Origin: Hippasteria phrygiana
Lineage: Eukaryota; Echinodermata; Asteroidea; Valvatida; Goniasteridae
Reading direction: 5' to 3'
DNA length: 64,000 bases
Assembly (NCBI GenBank): GCA_037893225.1
Contig: JAZGUH010000157.1
Location: 62,001 to 126,000 of the forward strand
The notes under the pieces were generated by a model. It was given only the letters and a program-made list of their open reading frames with translations, was not told where the DNA came from and did not search any database. Below are positions 60,301-62,870 of this stretch, one piece after another. Position 1 is the stretch's first letter. Each line of letters begins with the position of its first letter. The translations under genes were made by a program, and so were the position numbers.

Positions 60301-62510
60301 CTATTTTATGCATGGTGTTCACAATGTTGCGCATTATGCCAACAGTTCCACTTTGGGGTTCGACAAATCCCCCCCCCACCCCCGTCCCGGGGCAGGCAAC
60401 TTGTCAATACAAATTAAAGGAATCACAGAGGCCTTTTGTAGACCAATAGACAGTAAGCCCCGCTTTTTAAAAAACTATTGACCAGTGGGGAAAGGGGAAC
60501 CGGGGGTAGAAGGTGAGAGAATCAAACGAAAGGGATTGTGGTTTGGGGATAGTTGTGATTTAGTATAGCTATAAAGAAACATCAAAGAGAACAAGCAAAA
60601 ATTGGGGAACAAATTAGGATTTGACTTTGCGTTATCTCCATGAGCATACAGATTTAAATTCACACAACGAACTTTGTTCCCGTAAAAGAGGAAAGCTATA
60701 AGCTATAAATATATAAGAGGAAAGCTAGTACCGGCAGTAGCATAAAATGCCACGAATCTCCCTCCTAAAACACACCCCAAAAATACCAAAGCACCAAAAA
60801 TGTACAATGTTAATTTAGCAGAATTAATGAGTAAGGAGCGACACAAATATCTCTTTAATCATCTTTCAATCATTTCACTCATTTCTTTGACTCGTTTGTG
60901 TAATGTTAAACACTATCTGTTTGCCATAAAATTGAGATTTTCCGTATCTTTGAGTTCTCATTTTGGGACTGTCAAATTGTCTTGTTTCTTAGGGCATGGT
61001 TTGATAAATATACTGGTTTCCGTTCACTTGGCAAGACATTGCGGTGTCGATTGGATGTGATCTTTCGTTTCCCTTTTATCATGACAGGGCTTACCTGGAT
61101 CTTTGGCTCTTTCTCGGTCGGCCAAAGTGCCCGCTTGACATCCCTCTACCTCTTCACCATCTTCAACTCGACCCAGGGTTTCTTCATCTTCCTCTTCTAC
61201 GGCGTCATCTCGTTTGTGGCAACGCGTGGAGTCAAATCGACCGCCGGAACCCCTCCGCTGACCAACACAAGCGGAAAACTGGGTCAGTTCGTGGTGTCCA
61301 CCGTGGCTCTAAACAAAAAGATTCTGCAGCTCCAGCGGTGTCGGTCGCGGTCCAGACAAAAGGGCAGTGCTTGGGAGAGCATTGTCACGTCCTGTAGCGA
61401 TGTCCAAGTTGAGTTTGGTAAGAGAACAAGACGACTATAGGCCTACGTCTTTCCTCTTTGACACTAGGACATCTACCTAGCCCCGCTGTAGCTGGATTAG
61501 TCAAACACACAGCAAAAATAGAAAATATAATATGATTTTTCATTGAAATCGAATTCGGAAAATAAGAAGTAAATAGAATTGATATGTTCATGCCAACAAA
61601 TCGAGAAATAATGACTGTTTCGTGTGCCTTTTGGTGATCAAACCGCTGTGACCCGGGTTCGAATCCCACCGAGGCCGACATGTGGATTGGGTTTTTAGTT
61701 CCTGCCCGATTCCTGAGTTTTCCCCCAGAATATCATTCTGGGGTTTTCCTCCCACCTCTTCGTCATCTTCCTACAGGTTTCTTCAGGCTTTCGAGCTACA
61801 GTGCGATATGCGCTTTTGAGGAATCCTTAGTTTCATTACCAGAAAGATTTAAAATACAATAAATAAATAAATTCTGTAATTATTAAATAGTATATAAAGT
61901 TATGTTACTCTGAATATTTTTCCAAGAAAAAGGATTATTCAAGTTCACAAAATTCAGAGATTAAAAACGCTTTGTATTCACTGACTGCTTTTATCGGTAA
62001 AATATTCCTTCAAAACGTACGGATGGGACGATGATGGCAGGTCGGGACAATTCTCCTGAAGACGGTCAGAGCATAATGACCGGAACGTCAATTTGTATCT
62101 GTGGTTATTCTATATAGGAACCATTTTTTTCTTCCGAATTATTTTGTGCGAAAACCTCTATAGTTATTACCTCTAAACGTCCAACTGAATATTTAGAAGG
62201 GAAACAGATCTCCAAAAACTGTTCTTCCTCTTCCTTCGTCCCCATTACAGAAACAGACAATCCCTCTTTTGAATTTGATCATGCCGCTGTTAAAAATGCA
62301 ACAGAAGTCCAAGCTGGCGACCAGCAACCCAACAACCTGAGACCCTGTAGCTTTGTGCTTTCTGCTGGTATTCTGAATGCAGGGAACCAGCGGCGAGCAA
62401 TCTACATGACAAATCCGGAGTCGCACTGCACCGTGTGGATACAGTCGGGGAAACGTCAACGGGAAGATTTTGTGGTTGGCACGGGGATAATATTTTGTGG
62501 GAAGCCATAA
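21187..62510 (+). CDS. Adhesion G-protein-coupled receptor with four HRM-like modules (whole gene model)
   Basis: Twenty-two coding exons join in phase into about 1,499 residues (1,489 with the shorter exon 11). Predicted order: signal peptide (1-18); four Cys/Trp-rich HRM-like units (about 55-420); a long extracellular linker with an R-W-K-R furin-type site; GAIN domain (about 640-1015); GPS with W, GC and C-x-C-x-H-L-T; seven membrane helices (about 1084-1345); tail ending F-C-G-K-P. The 7TM motifs (WMGVEGVYLY in TM3, CW in extracellular loop 2, LTWIFGSF in TM6, LYLFTIFNSTQGFFIF in TM7) are those of adhesion GPCRs (class B2). The family self-cleaves at the GPS and signals through G proteins by a tethered agonist; ligand and G protein are unknown here. 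I cannot assign it to a vertebrate subfamily. Intron 9 is enlarged by a BEL/Pao retrotransposon. Confidence 0.95.
21566..21593. repeat. 28-nt poly(C) tract, longest of a set
   Basis: One of many homopolymer C or G runs of 16 nt or more; others are at 1640, 6095, 6328, 19497, 24747, 26135, 26346, 26379, 48542, 50204, 53273 and 56642. Confidence 0.95.
21995..22150 (+). mobile_element. LINE 3' fragment
   Basis: Shares AAAAAACCTTGACGCTAAACA with 205-230 and the GAGGGTGTTTAAACATGAAA segment with the 4300-4915 LINE fragment. Confidence 0.5.
22769..23110 (+). pseudogene. Decayed Cys-rich ORF inside the TTAA element
   Basis: One frame reads an acidic stretch with DIEVEPYAGEPMTDV. The next frame continues with CPCKCAQQNCNVSCRCG, a Cys array like those at the ends of some transposon-associated proteins. 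The two look like parts of one protein split by a frameshift near 22905. Family not identified; tentative. Confidence 0.35.
24228..24314. repeat. CpG-rich minisatellite
   Basis: Units of about 28-34 bp, TCAGCGCGCGCGCGCCCTGT(AGG), repeated about three times; alternating CG runs could adopt Z-DNA. Inside the TTAA element. Confidence 0.85.
24416..24594. mobile_element. PIF/Harbinger-like MITE with long inverted repeats
   Basis: Left AGGGCCGGTCACACTGGCC and right GGCCAGTGTGACCGGCCCT, with complementarity continuing through CGATAACGA repeats. TTA on both sides (24413-24415 and 24595-24597). It abuts the right tip of the 22453-24416 transposon. Confidence 0.83.
25432..25583. repeat. Partial copy of the 36252-36464 MITE
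   Basis: Shares TTTACAAACTGATTGCAATA, GTGTTTAATTGCTTAGCACA and the tip TTTTAGAGTGT; the left third is missing. Confidence 0.65.
25662..25900. mobile_element. Small MITE with GGGGCCAATTT ends
   Basis: Left CCGGGGCCAATTTA, right TGAAATTGGCCCCTGG. The interior repeats TGCTTAGCA/GTGCTTAGC. No clear target duplication. Confidence 0.55.
26727..27136 (+). CDS. Adhesion GPCR exon 2: HRM-like units 1 and 2
   Basis: Two half-modules each show CP...WPE...CP spacing and end in a WPDF..C or RRCDW motif, like the hormone receptor motif of class B GPCRs. Phase 1 at the start, phase 0 at the end. It is clearly homologous to exon 4 of the same gene. Confidence 0.93.
27137..28569. other. Receptor intron 2, first part: nothing recognised
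   Basis: AT-rich; one 18-nt T run near 27490. Short ORFs look random. Confidence 0.5.
28570..29000 (-). mobile_element. LINE 3' fragment, reverse strand
   Basis: The reverse complement matches 4600-4920, including the terminal AATATTAATTCC-like end and the SLWNSLPG segment. Lies in receptor intron 2. Confidence 0.7.
29156..29309 (+). CDS. Adhesion GPCR exon 3: end of module 1
   Basis: It starts VAQWQTANLEDCI, the C-terminal strand and last Cys of the HRM-like unit, then a Thr-rich linker. Homologous to exon 5 (IPQWQTADLQDCI). Acceptor tctattttacag; phase 0 in, phase 1 out. Confidence 0.92.
29472..29851. mobile_element. Foldback element, copy C (expanded AAGTCATCAC arm)
   Basis: 380 bp with core ACAAGCTATTCAAAAATAC and CTTTGTCACTGTTCGTCC. 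The left arm has expanded into a tandem array of about 10-bp AAGTCATCAC/AAGTCAATCAC units (29480-29700). The right end GATTACAACTCTG matches the family. Target duplication not clear. Confidence 0.72.
30084..30514 (+). CDS. Adhesion GPCR exon 4: HRM-like units 3 and 4
   Basis: A second copy of the exon 2 module: WKLHWPRTRAGEAASIKCP, then WPETKVNTKALVKCPENLY and RRCDWETVDGKE. Both phases are the same as exon 2. Confidence 0.93.
30697..30755 (-). mobile_element. tRNA-derived SINE fragment
   Basis: The reverse strand reads GCTCGGTCGTCGAGTGGTTA then AGACGTCTGCACTAGTAAGC, a Leu/Ser-tRNA-like head. The B-box is lost. A fuller copy follows at 30962-31045. Confidence 0.65.
30852..30902. repeat. Inverted repeat of about 22 bp
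   Basis: CGCGACATAGTGTACGAAGC and GCTTCATACATTATGTCGCG are complementary with two mismatches around a short loop. It sits between the two SINE heads and may be a MITE end. Confidence 0.6.
30962..31045 (-). mobile_element. tRNA-derived SINE head with A and B boxes
   Basis: The reverse strand contains GGTGGTCGAGTGGGTTAAG (A-box region) and GGTTCGAGTCCCGCC (B-box). No stable full cloverleaf, so this is a SINE, not a tRNA gene. Confidence 0.7.
31068..31233. mobile_element. Copy of the 58470-58637 element
   Basis: Starts CCGGTGTCATATGAATATCC and ends CACGCTACACTGG; the middle shares CCTCTCACGTGAC with the other copy. Lies in receptor intron 4 next to SINE fragments. Confidence 0.65.
31571..31721 (+). 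CDS. Adhesion GPCR exon 5: end of module 2
   Basis: It begins IPQWQTADLQDCIAAVLNAS, parallel to exon 3, and ends in a short hydrophilic linker with an NNS glycosylation site. Phase 0 in, phase 1 out. Confidence 0.92.
32500..33301 (+). CDS. Adhesion GPCR exon 6: long linker with furin-type site
   Basis: An 802-nt exon open throughout, encoding a helix-rich linker with several N-x-S/T sites. Residues encoded at 33132-33149 read RRWKRR, containing an R-x-K-R proprotein convertase consensus. The 3' end (GTAAGG, phase 2) is firm. The 5' end is less certain: acceptor AG at 32499 follows a good T-rich tract, but AGs at 32535 and 32582 also keep the phase and would shorten the exon. Confidence 0.85.
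33988..34096 (+). CDS. Adhesion GPCR exon 7: start of GAIN region
   Basis: The open frame begins PPVRKCLQGLGGVVWDKAET and continues WMCRSENATFAQDLDR. Acceptor cgatag at 33987 completes a Lys codon; donor GTTAAG after 34096, phase 0. Too short for most ORF finders; found by frame and junction phase. Confidence 0.85.
34600..34713 (+). CDS. Adhesion GPCR exon 8: GAIN subdomain A helices
   Basis: 38 codons, phase 0 at both ends, encoding an amphipathic helix pair (ALKETKNFGLGSKADLTFIK). Acceptor ttcacag, donor GTAAGC. Confidence 0.88.
34714..36251. other. Receptor intron 8: low-complexity and a possible MITE
   Basis: Apart from the 35091-35719 candidate and the MITE at its end, nothing is seen. 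Confidence 0.45.
35091..35719. mobile_element. Possible MITE with ACACTG/CAGTGT tips
   Basis: ACACTGAAAAAATATTCC and GGAATTCCTTTACAGTGT are loosely inverted, and TTTTTCACGGTGA/TTTTTCACCGTAA repeats lie inside both ends. No clear target duplication. Confidence 0.4.
36252..36464. mobile_element. Palindromic MITE with TTTAGCAATTAAAC arms
   Basis: Left ACACTCTAAAACTTTGTTTAG and right CTAAACACAGTTTTTGCAGTGT pair imperfectly, as do CTATCAGTTTGTAAA and TTTACAAACTGATAG. A partial copy is at 25432-25583. Confidence 0.75.
36806..36885 (+). CDS. Adhesion GPCR exon 9: GAIN subdomain A
   Basis: 80 nt after a C-rich acceptor (ccccccccag), encoding KTMMILQFINYLLALPKPLL and a short end; donor GTAAGA, phase 2. 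The 10.9-kb intron that follows carries the BEL/Pao insertion. Confidence 0.85.
37286..37890 (-). repeat. BEL/Pao 3' LTR (left)
   Basis: 605-bp direct repeat of the right LTR. For the minus-strand element this is the downstream LTR. A short G-rich run (GGGGAG on the minus strand, near 37891-37900) may be the polypurine tract; weak. Confidence 0.95.
38141..44311 (-). CDS. BEL/Pao Gag-Pol polyprotein, intact
   Basis: A 2,056-residue ORF without stops or frameshifts. Visible parts: a coiled coil (about 90-150); a Pro/Thr/Ala tandem repeat of 10-residue units (about 190-310); a DUF1759 Gag-like domain (about 345-500); zinc knuckles of C-x2-C-x4-H-x4-C type (about 573 and 609) plus a third Cys/His cluster; a DUF1758 aspartic protease with LLDTQSDTSF (about 705); reverse transcriptase (about 975-1230) with YVDD (about 1154); an RNase H-like region with HHFSDAS (about 1333); an H2C2 integrase zinc-binding segment; an integrase core with D (VDYFG, about 1742), D (RSDRGTNF, about 1805) and E (GVWERQ, about 1857); and a C-terminal DUF5641-like domain. 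This is the standard Pao order with no envelope gene. All catalytic motifs look intact, so it may be autonomous. Confidence 0.97.
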   Translation of the reverse strand: MSSKDKSEKTKLDSACTPTPFAVSTPNTSNADQEIGSSSATMESILGDHQLMKKIQRHIHEADTRSELSVRTKSSRRTCSSQSSMVSTKAALAAEAAALKTQLQFADAENAKKAELEMKQAELEKLRTMRDLQATEAKLNAICRVQQEENACPSISEMVAPEDKDVMMENYLGSFQTSNHSNDDCIVSEGLTTGTQLAPTAITGTYFAPTATTGTELAQPATTGTQLAPTAITGTYFAPPASTGIQLAPPATTGTYFAPTATTGIHFAQPATTGTQLAPPATTGTYFAPPASTGIYLAPPASTGTHFAPAPLTETHSAEQTSAMDILGITKCLVDQLSLSRLPPPEPGLFSGDPLKFPSWKSSFETLIERRGILPSERLHYLKKYLAGSAKDVVEGFFLLSEDDAYLKAKKLLQQRYGDPFIVASAFRDKLDSWAKISSRDGTGLRRFADFLRQCEAAMQTVQSLNILNDERENRKMLTKLPEWLVARWARKAAESKETKQMFPPFTEFVNFITREANIACDPITSLQSVRAMDKPEESRNSRTSRGNEKGFEKRSSFSTDVTKTTRERTSKPQSCFLCHKDNHHLSECKIFLSKPLTERKDFVMKRGLCFGCLFQGHRSKECRNRKTCSTCAKKHPTALHGDVKKPDQQDALTKSEHSSVKSTSSHTRVSHLSETSEGSKASMIVPVWISHQDSPERERLIYALLDTQSDTSFILDSTCKAIGAKGPKVQLLLSTMYSRNQKVDSKKIKGLQVRGHNSEVRITLPATFTREIMPANRSHIPTTEMAHNWPHLQRMANELMPLSDCEIGLLIGYNCARALAPREVIPPTDDDPYAQRTDLGWGIVGIVNPNSDDGDNRVDPIGVSHKVLSCEMPPDGSDELAVQSHSLICFKTRVKEVISPLDITEMMSLDFSERTTEDKPFSQDDKKFLAKIKEGIHQRPDSYYEMPLPFRESNPDLPNNKSLALHRLNYLKCRFRKNPNFHDDYTSFVGDIIQKGHAERVPMGDCSSKKPGVWYIPHHGIYHPKKPGKIRVVFDCSATFKGVSLNGHLLQGPDLINNLVGILCRFRQNPIAFMCDVEQMFHQFKVNCEHRDYLRFLWWEGGDFNTDPLEYRMGVHVFGAVSSPGCANFGLKSIAEDYRSECGEQAAQFVQRDFYVDDGLKSVSSSREAISLINQTKDLCSRGGLHLHKFVSNSRDVIECIEPKERAKGIQDLDLTNDTLPVERALGVQWCVESDCFNFRIALQDKPLTRRGILSTIGSIYDPLGFVAPVLLTGRRILQDLCRNQVDWDSPLDDEIRSRWENWRRSLPGLEGLMIPRCFQPDSFGNVVSRELHHFSDASTIGYAQCTYLRQIDNRNQVHCSLVMGKSRVTPLKLTTIPRLELTAAVVSVRVGSQLQRELDVDVTHFYWTDSNIVLGYISNETRRFQVFVANRVQQIRNHSDPSQWRHVASKDNPADEGSRGITSSELATSKWLRGPTFLWEENLPAKQNPGYQLMEGDPEVKAVQVMSTQSTLPVIDLTRFSDWRQAKRVIAICIDFKKRLQNRIKRKSQEGTQNDAQRMATLPNQKRLAVQDLQHAEIQILKLGQKEAFPQELQALSCLKVDSSDVDRQTARKRNRTLRKTSSIFKLDPFIDEDGVMRVGGRIQKAETSFGFKHPAILPRKHYVTEMIVRYFHQQVAHQGRSMTTQAIRSNGFWIVGCSSAVASLIHRCVKCRRLYSKPGEQKMANLPEDRLQPAPPFTYCGVDYFGPWTIKEGRKEVKRYGVLFTCMASRAIHIEVANSLTTDSFINALRRFTAVRGSVRLLRSDRGTNFVGTELELKRAVEEIDQTKVRHFLGGKGCDYPSAKMNAPSSSHAGGVWERQIRSVRRVLNALVEQHGTQLDDESLRTLMCESAAIVNGRPLSVDNLNDPKSPEPLTPNHLLTLKSSVILPPPGTFQRVDVYSKKRWRRVQHLVNEFWARWKKEFLHTLQVRQKWTKEKPEVKVGDIVIIVDDNLARNQWQLGRVSEVFPSTDGHVRRVKLAIADSTLDTKGKRTRPTRYLERPIQKLVVLLESQ
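43385..43735 (-). repeat. In-frame 30-bp tandem repeat in the BEL/Pao Gag
   Basis: About twelve 30-bp units encode degenerate decapeptides of the form T-G-T-x-x-A-P-x-A-x. The period is exactly a multiple of three, so copy number can change without breaking the frame. Confidence 0.9.
45119..45728 (-). repeat. BEL/Pao 5' LTR (right)
   Basis: 610-bp direct repeat and presumed promoter of the element. 44312-45118 between it and the ORF is an untranslated leader. I did not recognise a clear tRNA primer-binding site starting TGG right after the LTR. Confidence 0.94.
47541..47645. repeat. Near-perfect 48-bp hairpin just upstream of exon 10
   Basis: Arms 47541-47588 and 47598-47645 are complementary at 47 of 48 positions around a 9-nt loop. 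Tips CTGCAAAAACTGTGG and CCACAGTTTTTGCAG. It ends about 113 bp before the exon 10 acceptor. Confidence 0.9.
47759..47858 (+). CDS. Adhesion GPCR exon 10: GAIN domain
   Basis: The single-base start completes the split Lys codon; then IIQNIENMANKPLPKNVSSV and a helix ending AMEQ. Acceptor gctctgaag at 47758, donor GTAAGA, phase 0. Confidence 0.85.
48236..48411. mobile_element. PIF/Harbinger-like MITE (GCGAATGCGAA family), copy 1
   Basis: Left AGCCCAGTTCATACTTCATG and right CATGAAGTATGAACCGGGCT, with TTA at 48233-48235 and 48412-48414. The arms are rich in GCGAATGC and pair over most of their length. Confidence 0.85.
49164..49305 (+). CDS. Adhesion GPCR exon 11: GAIN domain, two possible donors
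   Basis: It begins VDQDTFDGALFASVKPENHS. Two donors in the same phase are available: after 49275 (GTAATC) and after 49305 (GTAAAG). The longer form adds ten residues and has the better +5 base, so I list it; both could be used. Confidence 0.8.
49306..49827. other. Receptor intron 11: nothing recognised
   Basis: Unique-looking intron sequence with no repeats or ORFs that stand out. Confidence 0.5.
49828..49977 (+). CDS. Adhesion GPCR exon 12: GAIN domain
   Basis: Acceptor tctctgcag at 49827. It encodes RSIGNNDLQHINGALNDSLQ and then VPESIFIHEH, the pattern of the GAIN subdomain B entry. Donor GTACGC, phase 1. Confidence 0.87.
50682..50830 (+). CDS. Adhesion GPCR exon 13: GAIN subdomain B
   Basis: It contains LLQFVIYENDQLFR, the conserved GAIN strand motif (V-Y-x-N-D-x-L-F). 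Acceptor ttttgtag at 50681; donor GTATAC, phase 0. Confidence 0.93.
51539..51631 (+). CDS. Adhesion GPCR exon 14: GAIN strands before the GPS
   Basis: 31 codons: VASRVVSATLGG, then LTSPVIFNLKHHNR, the usual S-x-V-I-S-A...P-V-x-F-x-L-x-H pattern. Acceptor attgcag, donor GTAAGT. Confidence 0.93.
52248..52299 (+). CDS. Adhesion GPCR exon 15: GPS, first cysteine
   Basis: A 52-nt exon encoding VEGGKTRKCVYWDFNAR, the first GPS Cys and Trp. Phase 0 in, phase 1 out, with donor GTACGT. Confidence 0.92.
52721..52836. mobile_element. TAGAG/CTCTA MITE, second copy
   Basis: 116 bp in intron 15 of the receptor gene; ends TAGAGTACCGAAG and CTCGGTACTCTA, with the same interior (GGTTCCAAACATTGCATTG) as 19085-19238. 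Confidence 0.85.
53141..53244 (+). CDS. Adhesion GPCR exon 16: GPS cleavage site
   Basis: It encodes GTWSTEGC and then VCECNHLTNYAVII. All four GPS cysteines, both tryptophans and the catalytic H-L-T (about residues 1058-1060) are present, so autoproteolysis between Leu and Thr is expected. Confidence 0.95.
53829..54434. mobile_element. TTAA-flanked element in intron 16
   Basis: TTAAAGGGACACATTGC (53829-53845) and GCAATGTGTCCCTTTAA (54418-54434) are exact complements. 606 bp; the small ORF inside shows no recognisable domain. Confidence 0.85.
54595..54818. mobile_element. Foldback element, copy D (inverted orientation)
   Basis: Ends CAGAGTTGGAGTCGAGTCC and GGACTCCACTACATCTCTG. The core is the reverse complement of copy A (AATGACAAAGGAATGCCTTTG, AGCTCATTTGAATAGC). 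Arms are AAGTCC-type. No convincing target duplication. Confidence 0.8.
55133..55654. mobile_element. Foldback MITE with arms of about 130 bp
   Basis: Left CACTGTAAAA and right TTTTTACAGTG; both arms contain AACGGCTAACACTTTTT, TAGGAGGCGTTG and TTTAAATAGGCGTTGG in inverted order. The centre has an AATGAATAAAGTG short repeat. Confidence 0.8.
55855..55988 (+). CDS. Adhesion GPCR exon 17: TM1
   Basis: It encodes a short pre-TM linker and the hydrophobic helix LNAISHVGCALSLIGLIITM. Acceptor cactccag at 55854; donor GTAAGT, phase 2. Confidence 0.93.
57341..57405 (+). mobile_element. SINE fragment next to the exon 18 acceptor
   Basis: Reads GTTCTAATCCCGCTCCTGCC, then AGCTTTCTTTGTTCACTTTT, ending 12 nt before the acceptor of exon 18. 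Confidence 0.68.
57418..57713 (+). CDS. Adhesion GPCR exon 18: TM2, TM3 and start of TM4
   Basis: It contains LMLCLSLTISMTFFLTG (TM2), and the TM3 Cys followed by HYFTLAALMWMGVEGVYLY, diagnostic of adhesion GPCRs. The acceptor ttttttaattag directly follows a SINE tail. Confidence 0.96.
58180..58246 (+). CDS. Adhesion GPCR exon 19: TM4
   Basis: A 67-nt exon encoding VPAVIAGSVLMFDFDAYGNQ. Acceptor attttgcag, donor GTAAGT, phases 1 to 2. Confidence 0.93.
58295..58640. mobile_element. PIF/Harbinger-like MITE copy 2, interrupted
   Basis: Left end AGCCCGGTTCATACTTCACG; the right arm reaches GTGAAGTATGAAC at 58470, is broken by another element (58470-58637), and resumes as CGGCCT. TAA/TTA flank it (58292-58294 and 58641-58643). 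Confidence 0.7.
58470..58637. mobile_element. Short element nested in the Harbinger-like MITE
   Basis: Begins CAGTGTCATATGAATATCGG and ends CACGCTACACCGG. A second copy of the same unit is at 31068-31233. Confidence 0.65.
58644..58793. repeat. Truncated Harbinger-like MITE, copy 3
   Basis: Lacks the left end and starts at ACGTCATGATCGAAACATTC; the right end GTGAAGTATGAACCGGCCTT is intact. Confidence 0.65.
59795..60009 (+). CDS. Adhesion GPCR exon 20: extracellular loop 2, TM5, start of TM6
   Basis: The phase fits acceptor tgtcaaag at 59794 and gives D-S-C-W-I-S, the loop-2 cysteine pairing with TM3. TM5 is FLAPALLIITVNFIVFVMVM, followed by a basic loop (FARRRKEIF) into TM6. Confidence 0.93.
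61088..61417 (+). CDS. Adhesion GPCR exon 21: TM6, TM7 and proximal tail
   Basis: LTWIFGSFSV closes TM6, and LYLFTIFNSTQGFFIFLFYG is a canonical TM7. A basic Arg/Ser-rich tail follows. Donor GTAAGA after 61417, phase 1. Confidence 0.96.
61630..61790 (+). mobile_element. SINE-like repeat, copy 3 with intact B-box
   Basis: Carries CTGTGACCCGGGTTCGAATC (B-box) followed by ATGTGGATTGGGTTTTTAGT and the body seen in copies 1-2. This defines the family as tRNA-derived. In the last receptor intron. Confidence 0.72.
62251..62510 (+). CDS. Adhesion GPCR exon 22: C-terminal tail and stop
   Basis: Acceptor cccattacag. It encodes a hydrophilic tail with DNPSFEFD (an NPxF-like element that could serve sorting; inference) and ends IIFCGKP with TAA at 62508-62510. 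No PDZ-ligand motif at the end. Confidence 0.9.
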
Positions 62511-62870
62511 GAAATGAAGATTGGTTCACTTAGGCAGTGATGTATGTATAACGTCTTGGGTATTATATAAATGTGACATTGCTGTAACATTTTGTTACAA
62601 TTGTGTTGTGCAATCTATTTACCTTCTATGATATATCCAAGTATACGTTTGCATGATCAAAACTGTCAAATGTAAAAAACGAAAAGTAATTTGTAACACT
62701 GTACCAGCTTCATTTTCAAACAAAGTCTAAATAAGTCATGCATTTATCTTTTTGACTTTTCAAAATCCCAGCTGCGGATGTCTGTTTATATAAGAAGCGT
62801 TGTTTAATATTTCATCGTATGGATTATGAAATTTGACTTCAAGCAAATAAACTCACGTGATTAAAAAAAA
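62511..62870 (+). promoter_or_regulatory. Adhesion GPCR 3' UTR with polyA signal
   Basis: AATAAA at 62846-62851 is followed about 10 nt later by an A-tract; this is the likely 3' end of the transcript. Confidence 0.6.

Noticed and set aside
61640..61680. Possible tRNA from the strong B-box GGTTCGAATCC
   Set aside because: Only the T-arm is present and it continues into a SINE body found twice elsewhere.
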